A stretch of DNA of 64,000 bases from the NCBI GenBank assembly GCA_001839685.1, contig MLAK01000871.1, forward strand, positions 88,939-152,938, in the 5' to 3' direction. Source of the DNA: Tritrichomonas foetus (lineage: Eukaryota > Parabasalia > Tritrichomonadida > Tritrichomonadidae). Positions 42,401 through 51,120 of the stretch are shown piece after piece (positions within the stretch are counted from its first letter, which is position 1; each line of letters begins with the position of its first letter). A program made the translations under genes and the position numbers. The notes beneath the pieces were generated by a model, which ran no database searches, had not been told where the DNA came from, and worked only from the letters and a program-made list of their open reading frames with translations.

Positions 42401-42734
42401 GATTGAAGTTGGCCAAATGGTTCAAGATAAAATGGCCGAATTTGGAATTAGTTTTGACGAAGATGAGTTTTTGAGCTATAATATTAATCCTGCAGCAACA
42501 ACACCAGTTTACAACTGGGCTATGGGTCAAACATTTGCTGAAGTCATGGAATCTGCACAAACAATTCCTGAAGGAGGATTAGTCAGAATTATTATGCAGT
42601 GCAACGATGCATTAAAGAACTTATCCAGCGCGGCAAAGATCATGGGATCTAAAACACTCGCAGACAAATTCGATGCTGCATCAGAATGCATCAAAAGAGA
42701 TATCATCTTTGCTGCTTCACTCTACCTTGACTAA
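39465..42734 (+). CDS. SKI2: Ski2-type DExH-box RNA helicase
   Basis: 1,089 residues. Ski2 feeds mRNA to the cytoplasmic exosome for 3'-5' decay, as part of the SKI complex. The N-terminal region (about 1-200) resembles the Ski2 N-terminal arm. The helicase core has APTSAGKT (motif I, 240-247), DECH (motif II, 331-334), SATVPN (motif III, 362-367) and QMSGRAGRRG (motif VI, 597-606). An arch-like insertion with beta elements follows, and the C-terminal DSHCT-type helical domain runs from about 905 to 1085. The closely related nuclear Mtr4 is the alternative; the N-terminal extension and the LDEFQARSIYRLE start favour Ski2. Confidence 0.88.
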   Translation: MTQNKADELFQEALELINPIAEKYTKLFEPPTLPYKIAPFSYLGLGEFPLEDQPFEADILKFVPTLPTMTIEPKRDLITGEIISYQNLPLSTLPSDSSDINRQIGDIDDYHRGNKQNVPFFPGVSVDSKSASIDFAPLLQSLDTGMNLLTTPFSKDTDNAEALEPLPELPIGEQTVVQNPRDLPEESQGIQFHAINDKYDIENLKKDVPNMACEFNYQLDEFQARSIYRLERNECVFVSAPTSAGKTVVAQYAIALCRSHKMRALYTSPIKALSNQKFRDFSRQFGDVGIMTGDVSINREASVLIMTTEILRSMLYRGADILRDVECVIFDECHYIANDERGVVWEESIILMPPHINMVFLSATVPNAVEIASWIARTKLRPVYVEMHTERPVPLSHSLYVGGRIITMQDPAAKKKGFNGDSYQRAKNCMPEKRLGKNGKPLNPLWNGKFWGDLTRTLKDKDLLPALMFSFSQANCEKFAVMAAKGNPLINKQQQGYVISYFNRMIARLPPQDRHLPQISQMFDLLKYGIGVHHAGVLPILKEIVEILLADGYLKMLFCTSTFAMGINVPVRTCCFTNLRKFNGKEFVEITKTEYLQMSGRAGRRGLDKVGTTVLVVSDELPEEQYLRNLFNGEAEKLQSQFYIRFNMVLSMIRVQGMKMVDLLKRSLSANAIQSQVPDFQRRIARLEEQKQRIAKIDCSIGDIEDITPLTNNVQELIKLNKIIIEKNKEYFEKTLLPNSIVLFTNDTKCDVSILEKIENEGRRKKFTLYTGTGHRHLVNLDKIHTIHLLAPPPQNQKLLLDENKKRFISEFTVDKITSYSEFFKKNKNPDFLEDASRHKELLLLIMQSKCFTCAQFSEHYNISHESYTLDQQITTLKNSCKDEKIELIPLLQCYINMLIDMDYISHEQVINVKGRISIEIGGTAHEIISTELLFGNFFDDCTPEEIAALTSCLVAQRQGKKNESDEYLPNLQPKIEAMIEVGQMVQDKMAEFGISFDEDEFLSYNINPAATTPVYNWAMGQTFAEVMESAQTIPEGGLVRIIMQCNDALKNLSSAAKIMGSKTLADKFDAASECIKRDIIFAASLYLD

Positions 42735-43394
42735 TTAATATTATTTGAATTCTTGCAATTAAACAAATATATCTTTTCTTGATATGTTTACATTAAACAT
42801 ATGTTTCTTTTCTTTATATTGTTTCTTTTCTTTATGTTGTTTCTTTTCTTTATATTGTTTCTTTTCTTTATGTTGTTTCTTTTCTTTATATTGTTTCTTT
42901 TCTCTATATTGTTTCTTTTCTTTATATTGTTTCTTTTCTTTATATTGTTTCTTTTCGTTATATGTTTATATACTTTATTATATATATCTTTAATGATGAA
43001 ATCGATAAATTGTTATAATATAAACAAAATTAATCATAATAATGTTAAATTTTGTTCACTCATTTTTATGATGTTATTTAATTATATAATTTGAGTTTCG
43101 GGAGAATGGTGATAGTTATGTTAATATAGAGAATCCATATTGACGAAATGATTATTGTATGTTCTAAAAATTTTCAAAAACTCGGTGTGCCATTGTGTCT
43201 TTTGCTTCAATTTTATTGAAACAGTGAGATTAAAATGTCATCTCACCCTAAACTTTTTCCTAGAAATTGCAAAAAATGATGCCGTTTACTATTTTTTCTT
43301 CACAATTATTGTTGTGCAGAATAGAATGCTTTGAAAGTTTTTTCTATATCTGGCCAGCCAATTTCAACTTTTTTTTCACAGCCAATAAAAAAGA
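42735..43394. other. Spacer with minisatellite
   Basis: Apart from the 18-bp array, AT-rich DNA leading to the promoter of the NTF2-like gene. No other gene seen. Confidence 0.35.
42801..42965 (+). repeat. 18-bp minisatellite
   Basis: The unit TTGTTTCTTTTCTTTATA is repeated about nine times with A/G and T/C variants, starting 67 bp after the SKI2 stop. Because 18 is a multiple of three, open frames run through it, but they are artefacts of composition. Confidence 0.9.
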
Positions 43395-44036
43395 ATGGAA
43401 ACAAACTTTTCCGAAATCGCTGCCGAGTTTGTTGCTGCCTATTATACCGCTGTCGCTTATGATTTCCGTAATGTTTATCGATTCTACGACCAAGAGAAAG
43501 CCGAAATTTACAGACAAGGCCATCCATCCGGAAATGCAGTCAAACTATCAGAAATCAAGCACAACATTGTTCCAAACAATAGTGGCTGTGAAAAAGTGTG
43601 CGTTACCAACTACAATGCTTACCAAAGCATCAACCAGCCAAATTGCATTAATATTCAAGTAATCGGAAAAGTCATCAAAAATAGCGAAGAAAACATCACA
43701 ACCGAGTTTGCTCAGTTCTTCACACTCGAACATGTAGGCGACCGTTTTGTCATTATCGCAGATTCTTTAACATCAATAGAAAAGAATAGCAATCATGAAT
43801 CGATCGATCTTTTAGTCGAAATCGAAAGGCCAGCTCGCCCAAGAAAAGGACAATCTCAACAGCAGCCCGCAACAGCTTCGCCAACTTCATCATCGCAAGA
43901 CGAAGTCAAAAATAAAGAAGAAAATGTAGCACCCTCGCCACAGCAAAACCAAAGCCAAAATAAAGCAAAGCCAGCAAACAGACAAAAAAATAAAAAGAAA
44001 GGAAATCAAGATAAATTCGTTTATATGCCTCATTAA
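43395..44036 (+). CDS. NTF2-domain protein, G3BP-like
   Basis: 213 residues. Residues about 5-135 form an NTF2-like domain: FSEIAAEFVAAYYTAVAYDF, YRFYDQEKAEIYRQG, INIQVIGKVIKN and FAQFFTLEHVGDRFVIIADS. These match the G3BP/Bre5 version, where the domain dimerises and binds short FxFG-like peptides. A low-complexity Gln/Ser/Pro tail follows, ending in a lysine-rich stretch (NRQKNKKKGNQDK) that could bind RNA. G3BP proteins act in stress granules and with deubiquitinases (established knowledge). A canonical RRM is absent, so this is shorter than animal G3BP. Confidence 0.82.
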   Translation: METNFSEIAAEFVAAYYTAVAYDFRNVYRFYDQEKAEIYRQGHPSGNAVKLSEIKHNIVPNNSGCEKVCVTNYNAYQSINQPNCINIQVIGKVIKNSEENITTEFAQFFTLEHVGDRFVIIADSLTSIEKNSNHESIDLLVEIERPARPRKGQSQQQPATASPTSSSQDEVKNKEENVAPSPQQNQSQNKAKPANRQKNKKKGNQDKFVYMPH

Positions 44037-44607
44037 ATAAAAGATGAAAAAATGAAAAATTATATATTTTGATGCAAAACAACAATATTCTGTTTTAATT
44101 TAAGCAGTAAATAGTTTTTTGCGTTTCATCGATTCTTCAACTATTTTTCACTTTCAAGTCGAAAAAAATCATCAGAAAAGTATATTGGCTCTTCGTTTAT
44201 TTGAATTAAATTTCATGCAGTCTTAATCATATGAGAATATAATAAGCCTTTGATAACAACATAAGGAAAACATAATAAAAACATATGGAAACATAAGAAA
44301 ACAATATAAAAACATATGAAAATATAATAATAACATAAGAAAACATTTGAAAACATATGAAAACATTAGAAAGCATAATAAAAACATATGAAAGCATAAT
44401 AAAAACATATGAAAGCATAATAAAAACATATGAAAGCATAATAAAAACATATGAAAGCATAATAAAAACATATGAAAGCATAATAAAAACATATGAAAGC
44501 ATAATAAAAACATATGAAAAACATTAGAAAAATATATGAAAACATAAGGAATACATGTAATAGTGTATGAACAATTCTATCTATTTTTATTTACAAGACA
44601 AAACACA
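44037..44607. other. Spacer with minisatellite
   Basis: 3' flanks of two convergent genes, mostly the 21-bp array. No gene seen. Confidence 0.35.
44250..44560. repeat. 21-bp minisatellite
   Basis: The unit ACATATGAAAGCATAATAAAA is in about seven perfect tandem copies from 44372 to 44520, with degenerate copies on both sides. Open frames across it on the minus strand are artefacts. Confidence 0.9.
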
Positions 44608-45822
44608 TTACATTCTCATGTGCACCAAGAATGGATTCATTTGAATGACTTTCTGCCAATTAGGAAACCTCAAACCATCCTCGTCCACCAAAAACTCTTC
44701 ATTTAAGTTTTTCAGGGGCAAATTGTAGCAGTGGTATTCACCACTATGTGGATGACGGAAAGAGAAACAATTGTGGAAATTTGGTCCAAAGAAGCTAATC
44801 ACCGACGGCGAACCAGAAGCAAACAAGTCTGGTCTAAGTTCATTCAATATCGTCTGATATTGATAAAGCTTCAATTGAACATTTTCGAACGGCCCAAAAC
44901 GAGCCAAAAACACGGCAAAATCGAAAATATCAATAATTCCAATATTTCGCGGATATAAAGTTTGCTTAATAATTGCTAAATCACTAAAAATATGATTTTG
45001 TAAATTGGCTTTCAATAATTTCATGAAGTCGATAAAACCGATTGCGAAAACCACTTTTCCAACTAACGATTCCCATTTCTTAATTACTTCTTTCTTAAAA
45101 AGCCTGATTTCTTCCATGTCCATTCCGTAGAGCTCAATGTCTTCCAGAAGCGGCATGTGAATAGCACGATAAATGAATAAATCAACGTTTGTAGTTTTTC
45201 TAATTTTTTCGAAGTCTTCTTCAGTTGATTCCTTTTTGAATGAGTCATTTCTATAATAAGAACGACTTTTATCATGATTTCTAACTTGAACAAAGCCTAA
45301 ACTTTTTAAATTAACATTTAGTGTGTTTTTTTTGATTTCCATGTTTTCACACAGCACATTTTTATCTAGAAAAAATTCATCATTATTTACCCAGCCACAT
45401 CCTGCAATTCTGGACCTATGCTCATCAAACCCAGCCCACTGCAGGAGCGAAAAAAGCTTATGAGGAAAACGCGATTTTTCATTTCGCGTTGACCTGTGCG
45501 AAATGATTGCTTTCAAGTCATCTGGCAACCCCTGAACATTATCGTTGTTTTGTTCTTCTTGATTATCGTTGGATGGAATTGGTGCAACAATAGGCGCTTC
45601 AAAAGCGATGGGGATAGCTGGATTAACTTCTGGGGCTTCTTGCGCAATGTTGATGGGAATATCAGAGGTGATATGAAATCGCTGGAGATTATTATTAAAA
45701 TTATTATTTGGATTATTAAAATTTTGAAATTGATTTGCATTGTTGTAATTCATTGGTTGATTGGAAGTTTGCTGGACTGGAGGCTGTTCAATTTGGACAA
45801 TGTTAGAACGAACAAAATTCAT
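44608..45822 (-). CDS. Initiator-binding protein, IBP39-like
   Basis: 404 residues. It resembles IBP39, the parabasalid protein that binds the initiator element of protein genes and contacts the RNA polymerase II tail. Here an Asn/Pro/Gln-rich extension (about 1-97) precedes a winged-helix-like initiator-binding domain (about 98-215): LPDDLKAIISHR, FPHKLFSLLQWAGF, CGWVNNDEFFLDKNVLCENM, KKNTLNVNLKSLGFVQV, then basic residues (RNHDKSRSYYRND). The C-terminal domain (about 216-404) has LARFGPFENVQLKLYQYQ, FFGPNFHNCFSFRHP and a DEDGLRFPNW segment. Assignment is from memory of the family, without a search. Many paralogues are known, so it need not be the general factor. Confidence 0.7.
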   Translation of the reverse strand: MNFVRSNIVQIEQPPVQQTSNQPMNYNNANQFQNFNNPNNNFNNNLQRFHITSDIPINIAQEAPEVNPAIPIAFEAPIVAPIPSNDNQEEQNNDNVQGLPDDLKAIISHRSTRNEKSRFPHKLFSLLQWAGFDEHRSRIAGCGWVNNDEFFLDKNVLCENMEIKKNTLNVNLKSLGFVQVRNHDKSRSYYRNDSFKKESTEEDFEKIRKTTNVDLFIYRAIHMPLLEDIELYGMDMEEIRLFKKEVIKKWESLVGKVVFAIGFIDFMKLLKANLQNHIFSDLAIIKQTLYPRNIGIIDIFDFAVFLARFGPFENVQLKLYQYQTILNELRPDLFASGSPSVISFFGPNFHNCFSFRHPHSGEYHCYNLPLKNLNEEFLVDEDGLRFPNWQKVIQMNPFLVHMRM

Positions 45823-46162
45823 TCCTAAAAACTTCCAAATTCACAAAAAAATGGTTAGAATTTTTAGGCATTTTTCTATTTATAAAATTTTGGTGAATTT
45901 TTCTTTTTAGATGAGTTTTTGTTTTGACATTGAAAATGGGTATAAGTCGAAGAGACTTATATAGTCATTGAAGGTGGCTCCTCTAAGTCGAAGATACCCC
46001 AAAAAGTTCGCAAGTGATAATGCTCTTTAATGAATAAAATGACTCATTCAGGCACACACACTTTTTTAAAAAATAATAAACATAATCATAATCATAATAA
46101 ATACAGAATCTATCGCATTTCTATTTATTAATATTAATACAATATAAATCTAACATATAGGA
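45823..46162. other. Spacer with a degenerate foldback copy
   Basis: Upstream region of the IBP39-like gene and 3' flank of the deubiquitinase gene. Contains the GC-richer block at 45935-46010. Confidence 0.4.
45935..46010. repeat. Short degenerate member of the foldback family
   Basis: Read on the minus strand it has GAACTTTTTGGGGTATCTTCG and then ACTTAGAGGAGCCACC, parallel to GAACTTTGC...GGGTCACTTCGAC...GGAGGAGG in the element at 20900-21220. AAGTCGAAG occurs at both ends, bounded by GGGTAT and ATACCC. Heavily diverged. Confidence 0.4.
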
Positions 46163-49100
46163 TTACTCTTTTGTGATTTTCTCATAAAAAAGTAAGTATG
46201 CATTGTGCGTATGTGCATCTTCTAATGTTTCTTTGGTCACTGTAGAGTCGTTGAATCTGTACCATGATTTGATGACTTTTTTCAGCCTACCTCGTTTGGT
46301 CTGATTTACTTCTGTGTGATTCATAGCATTGTTTGGATCATCAATGAAATCATGAAGGTTTTCCTTTGTATCAGTTTGATTATATTCTTGAGTAATTTGT
46401 GGTGTTGGAAATTGGTTAGTTTTTTTATTTGATGTGTGAGTTTGTCTCCTTGTTTTCATTGTGGAATTCGATTGTGATTGCTGCTGTTGTTGTTGTTTTT
46501 GTGGTTCTTGTTTTTGTAGTTCTTGTTGTTGTAGATATCTTTCTTCATGTTTTTGCTGAGACTCTGATTTGAATGGGCCATTTATCTCAATATCATGGTG
46601 ACATAAGTCTGGTTGATACAAATCATGCTGCTGATACATATTCTGTGGATTATGTGATTCAGGTTGTTGAAATTTATGTTGTTGTGATGGATGTTGATAC
46701 TCTTTGTATTCAGGATAGAGCGAATAATTTAATCGTTGCTGTTGTTGATATAGTTGTTGTTGTTGTTGTTGTTGTTGGAAAAGATGTTTCTGCTGGTCGT
46801 ATAGTTGTTGTTGTTGTTGGAAAAGATGTTTCTGCTGGTCGTATAGTTGTTGTTGTTGTTGGTATCGTTTAAAAGATTCCTCATATTTATTGAGTGATTC
46901 TTGATATTGCTGTTGCTGTTCTTGATACTGTTGTTGAAGAGAAATTTGATTCTGATGAATTTGTAGGAAAGTATGTTGTTGCGGTTGTTGTGAAGTTTGT
47001 TGTAAAGGTGGTAAAACATAAGATGTGTCAATTCCTGAGGGAAATTGAATGCATTGATAATAGTCTTGATGTTGAGGTTGTGTTGAAACATATGTTTGTG
47101 TTTGTGGGTAAGCTTGCTGATGATAAGTAGGCAGAAGTTGAGGTTGTGATGAAGGTGCCAGTTGAGGATTGGGAGGTGGAGGCGGAAGCGGAGGTGGAAG
47201 CGGAGGAGATGGAGGAGGAATAGAAATAGGTGGCTGTATTGAAAACTGTGGCTTCCATTGTGAGGGTGATTGTGCCTGCTGTATAGAAGATGTTTGAATG
47301 AGTGGCGGTTGAAGTGAAGACGACTGAGGTGAAATTTGTGTGAATAAATTTGCTGTTTCGTAAGGATTTACTTTAGTAATTAGAGCTTCTTGCGGGTGTA
47401 TATTTGGTGAATGCACAGACGCTGTTTGTGAATGTGCAGGGGGTGTAATTATATTTAATGGTTTTGTAAGACGGTTTGGTGCATTTACAAATGCATGTGC
47501 GATATAATGGCCGCCAGCAAGCCCGCCCATATGCTCACTAACGCCGATTAATTGATATTCACATTTTTCTGTTTTGTCAGGATCAACCAAATAGGGACTC
47601 ATATCAAGAACACTAGGATATTGAACATCACAATCGATTTTCTTCATAAATCCATTTTGCGAAACAAATCTTTTCAGTTGAATTATGAGGATTTTCGGGG
47701 CGGACCAAATGTCCATTTTCTTATTCGCCGTCACTTCTTGCCTACAATGATGACAATACCATTTATTATTAAAATCCAATATTTCTGGCTCAGAAAAATA
47801 ACTAAAGCATTTCTCAAGTGTAATTTTTTCTTTAGTTTGATAACCAGGAATACATTTGACATCATCAATGTGGAATAAATAGGAGTAAAAATTAAAATTT
47901 GGTAAACTCATACATTCGGGATTTACATAAATAGTATAGAAAATATGAGAAACCAATGGGAAATAAGGTGCTTCTTTAAAATACTGTTCACGATTATTAA
48001 TTATATAATATTCATCTGGAAAATCAACAATTAGCCTCTGGTCTTTAAAGTTTATTTCGGAATCTCGATTTGAAGCCATCTTAGTAATGAAATCTGTGAT
48101 TTTATCGGTTGTGGTTTGATCATAGACAGTTTCAGCGTTTTTCATCCATAGGAAATTGAAATATTGATCAACTTTTTGATGGAAAGCTTCTCTAGAAATT
48201 AAAAAATTTTCAACAGGAATCAAAAAAGGTGCTGAGATTTCTTTCGTAACTGTTCGTCTCGTTTCATCAATAATTATTTCTTTTCTCTGTTTTACTTTCA
48301 ACACACAGGCAACAAATTTCATTAACACAGGACCATCATACATTACGCCATTATGTGAAGCATTGGGATTATTGAATTGTGAGTGATTATATGGCTGATC
48401 ATTGTTGTGTTGTGGATTATAGTTGGTGTATATGTTTGGTACTTCAATAGCATAATAGTCTGTGTAAGGTCTATCGTCGAAGTAGCCCCAAGAAAAGCGG
48501 TTTTCATCACCAACACGTTGGCGGTTAACTATAACAATATTCATCATTCGTCCAACATGTTGGCATATTATGGGAATGATTTCATTAGGATACTGAAATA
48601 TAATCTGGAATTTCTGATAAGGTAATTGGAAATCATATGGAACAAAAATGATAGATAATGTATGAAATTTTGGCTTGGCAAGAGGTAGAGATAAAGTCAT
48701 ATATGGATCAAAAACAACCGTCATTTTGTGACAAAGTGGACATGTTACTTGGGATCTTAATAATCCATGAAATAAGTCAACAACTATACTATCATTTTTA
48801 TACTTATGCCTATTCCAACGGTCTTTGGCAGCAGCAACATCTTGGGTTCCATTTGTTCTTTGTGGAGGAAAGCTGGTTTTTACACTCGACCGATTCAGAT
48901 CTTCATGGATTCCATCCAGTAAGAAGGTAAGAAGTTCATGAGCATCTTGTTGTGCAGTTCCTGCAAATTGAATGGCGAATTTACCTATAGTCTCTTTTAA
49001 TTTTAATGGTGGAATAATTGAATACTTTCCACTCCAAAAATCATCATTCAGTGCAGCATAGGCTGATGTAATTTCACCTTTCGAGCCGATTCGATTTGTC

Positions 49101-50482
49101 ATATTGATACATGTTTTCCAATTAATATTGAAAAAATATTCCGAAAATGCAGGAATGTGTAAAAGACATTGTAAAGCGGAATTAAAATAACATGTATTTC
49201 CCAAATTCCTTAATCCACAAATACCTGGACCTTTAATATCATCTGATGAATATTTGTCAGCCGAATCATCTACAGGGGTTTCATTCGGATCGAAAAAAGA
49301 ATTATTTTCATTTTTGAATTTATTTATTGTAACATCACTTTCACTATTCATTTGAGGATTCTTTTCCATTTGAGAATTATTTTCTATTTGAGAATTAGTT
49401 TCTATTTGAGGATTCTTTTTCATTTGAGAATTATTTTCTATTTGAGGATTATTTTCCTTTTGACTATTTGTTTGTTCTTTTATTTGGTTATTTATTCGAG
49501 TAGTTGCTGTATTATTTGTGGAATTTCGATTATTATAATTGTTACTGTTTAATATATTGAGGTTCCTGTTATTATTCATTTGGTACTCATTATTATCATT
49601 ATTATTTGTATCATTACTTGAATAATAAACCTGGAATACGTCATTCCCAGAGACATCTTGATTTTGAATATTTTTAAATGAATGTTTGGCGAGATAGCTT
49701 TTTTTTAAGTTATTTGTGAAATCTCTTAAGAAACTATTTGTGAAAGTCCCATTGTTGAGCGCTTCGCTTTCTTTTATTGAATGTTTTGTTAGATCAAAAT
49801 GCCAAGAACCAGTTTTCATCACTTTATAATCTGCAAGCAATTTTGCTTGTGAGTCGATTTTACAACTCTGCATGGTATTTCTACCATTAAATGGCCGTCT
49901 CCTTTCAGGATCAATCATTCGAATTTCAACTGATTTTGATATCTTGAATTGTGACCTCACTTGATCTTCTAACTCGAAAAAGTAGGTTTGATTGAAAACT
50001 TGAAAAGGAACATTTTGGGAATCTCCGTAAGTGACTAAAACCGTAAATGGGTGGATTAATGGCGTCGGTTTTCGATCGAGGTTATATCGCACAGGGACGC
50101 AAATTGGTGGACCTCCGTTAAACCATTCGAGTAGCTGATTCCAAACTTCCGGCAAAATTACGAAGTAATCGAAATTTTCTTTTAACGAATAATCAAGTTC
50201 GCCTTTTTTAATAATATCGCTGTTATCGATCTGTGGAATTGTTGCCCTCGGAATTGGAGGTTCATCTGAAAATCCAACAATTTGTTTCCATTTTGCAAAC
50301 CACTTGGCAGATATAACGAACGCTCCATTTTCGGCACATTTTAAACAATTTTCGCTCATAAGTGATCTAATGATTCGAACTTGCTCTTCGGGAGGAGGAA
50401 TATGCGAACATGGGGTGGAAATTTGGCGGGTATTGGTTTGATATGGAGAATCCGCCATAATTTTGTGGTATTTCAAATTCAT
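46163..50482 (-). CDS. Giant DUSP-USP ubiquitin carboxyl-terminal hydrolase
   Basis: 1,439 residues. It removes ubiquitin from proteins with a cysteine-protease USP fold. A DUSP-like domain lies at about 33-180 (FVISAKWFAKWKQIVGF, YFVILPEVWNQLLEWFNGGP). An Asn/Gln-rich linker with repeated NNSQMEKNPQ-type units (about 340-380) follows. The catalytic domain has the Cys box GLRNLGNTCYFNSALQCL (Cys431), zinc-binding CPLC and CHHC pairs, and the His box GGLAGGHYIAHAFV (His992). The last part of the fold, SWYRFNDSTVT (1406-1416, Asn1411 as third catalytic residue) and AYLLFYEK, comes about 400 residues later, after a Pro- and poly-Gln-rich insertion. Met9 (50458) is an equally likely start. Nearest animal type is USP4/15/32. 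Confidence 0.9.
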   Translation of the reverse strand: MNLKYHKIMADSPYQTNTRQISTPCSHIPPPEEQVRIIRSLMSENCLKCAENGAFVISAKWFAKWKQIVGFSDEPPIPRATIPQIDNSDIIKKGELDYSLKENFDYFVILPEVWNQLLEWFNGGPPICVPVRYNLDRKPTPLIHPFTVLVTYGDSQNVPFQVFNQTYFFELEDQVRSQFKISKSVEIRMIDPERRRPFNGRNTMQSCKIDSQAKLLADYKVMKTGSWHFDLTKHSIKESEALNNGTFTNSFLRDFTNNLKKSYLAKHSFKNIQNQDVSGNDVFQVYYSSNDTNNNDNNEYQMNNNRNLNILNSNNYNNRNSTNNTATTRINNQIKEQTNSQKENNPQIENNSQMKKNPQIETNSQIENNSQMEKNPQMNSESDVTINKFKNENNSFFDPNETPVDDSADKYSSDDIKGPGICGLRNLGNTCYFNSALQCLLHIPAFSEYFFNINWKTCINMTNRIGSKGEITSAYAALNDDFWSGKYSIIPPLKLKETIGKFAIQFAGTAQQDAHELLTFLLDGIHEDLNRSSVKTSFPPQRTNGTQDVAAAKDRWNRHKYKNDSIVVDLFHGLLRSQVTCPLCHKMTVVFDPYMTLSLPLAKPKFHTLSIIFVPYDFQLPYQKFQIIFQYPNEIIPIICQHVGRMMNIVIVNRQRVGDENRFSWGYFDDRPYTDYYAIEVPNIYTNYNPQHNNDQPYNHSQFNNPNASHNGVMYDGPVLMKFVACVLKVKQRKEIIIDETRRTVTKEISAPFLIPVENFLISREAFHQKVDQYFNFLWMKNAETVYDQTTTDKITDFITKMASNRDSEINFKDQRLIVDFPDEYYIINNREQYFKEAPYFPLVSHIFYTIYVNPECMSLPNFNFYSYLFHIDDVKCIPGYQTKEKITLEKCFSYFSEPEILDFNNKWYCHHCRQEVTANKKMDIWSAPKILIIQLKRFVSQNGFMKKIDCDVQYPSVLDMSPYLVDPDKTEKCEYQLIGVSEHMGGLAGGHYIAHAFVNAPNRLTKPLNIITPPAHSQTASVHSPNIHPQEALITKVNPYETANLFTQISPQSSSLQPPLIQTSSIQQAQSPSQWKPQFSIQPPISIPPPSPPLPPPLPPPPPNPQLAPSSQPQLLPTYHQQAYPQTQTYVSTQPQHQDYYQCIQFPSGIDTSYVLPPLQQTSQQPQQHTFLQIHQNQISLQQQYQEQQQQYQESLNKYEESFKRYQQQQQLYDQQKHLFQQQQQLYDQQKHLFQQQQQQQQLYQQQQRLNYSLYPEYKEYQHPSQQHKFQQPESHNPQNMYQQHDLYQPDLCHHDIEINGPFKSESQQKHEERYLQQQELQKQEPQKQQQQQQSQSNSTMKTRRQTHTSNKKTNQFPTPQITQEYNQTDTKENLHDFIDDPNNAMNHTEVNQTKRGRLKKVIKSWYRFNDSTVTKETLEDAHTHNAYLLFYEKITKE
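46730..47000 (-). repeat. Poly-glutamine (CAA/CAG) coding repeats
   Basis: Runs of Gln codons, mostly CAA, with a duplicated LYDQQKHLFQQQQQ block, inside the low-complexity insertion of the deubiquitinase (about residues 1162-1251). Confidence 0.8.
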
Positions 50483-50939
50483 TTATTAAATCAATAATAA
50501 TTCAATGTAATTTGGTAATTTTTTGTATACTTTATTCGATAGGCAACTTTTTTGAATGACAATGAATTGAATTGAATTTTTGCTTTTTTTCAGAATGCAT
50601 AGGCTTATGTGACAAATCCAAAAAAAATGTGGTAATTTTGAGATCATTGACGACCCTCTGAATCATTCTTATTTTATTTGACGTTTTTATGACAGTTCAC
50701 TGGTTTAAATTTGTAGTGAAATGATTTTTTAATTAAATTTCTCTGAAAGATTTAAATGATCGAGATGAGATGAAATTACAATGCTAAATATCATGAGTAA
50801 ATGTTAAATAGAGTGTGTATTTATGAATAGATTATTTTCTAAAGGGGGTAGTGAAAGGAAAAATCTTGGGAAAGATATATTCTCATTTTTATTAAAATAT
50901 TCAAATCAAAAATACGTTTTTCCTGAGTTATATTAGGAT
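50483..50939. other. AT-rich spacer upstream of the deubiquitinase gene
   Basis: Promoter side of the deubiquitinase gene. No gene or repeat supported. Confidence 0.35.
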
Positions 50940-51120
50940 TGAAAAATTGAGCACTTATCTGGTTTGCTCTGACCTCGTCACGAGGGAGGTCATTGGATTC
51001 TTTAGCTTAATACCTCTGCACAATGGGTTAAGTTAAGGAGTTGGGCGGCAAAAATCTTCGGATTATGCCTCCCCAAACAAAATTTGTCAACGTGCGGGAG
51101 GAAACGCTTTCGCTCTTTTT
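50940..51120 (+). ncRNA. Candidate structured RNA or diverged foldback repeat
   Basis: A GC-rich island in AT-rich DNA with several stems. TGACCTC/GAGGTCA pair at 50970-50976/50986-50992. CTTAA/TTAAG pair at 51006-51010/51028-51032. A strong hairpin runs 51043-51073 (GGG-GGCA...TGCC-CCC), with an inner AATC(TTCG)GATT closed by a UUCG tetraloop. A T5 run at 51116-51120 could end a Pol III transcript. I could not match any known RNA class. Some words (TTTGC, CATTGGA) recall the foldback repeats, so it may be a diverged copy. Strand is a guess. Confidence 0.35.

Noticed and set aside
42784..43094. Two overlapping plus-strand frames rich in Phe/Leu
   Set aside because: They are translations of the 18-bp minisatellite, whose length is a multiple of three; no gene-like sequence remains outside the array.
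44223..44513. Minus-strand frames encoding repeated MFLLCFH units
   Set aside because: Product of the 21-bp minisatellite read in frame; composition only.
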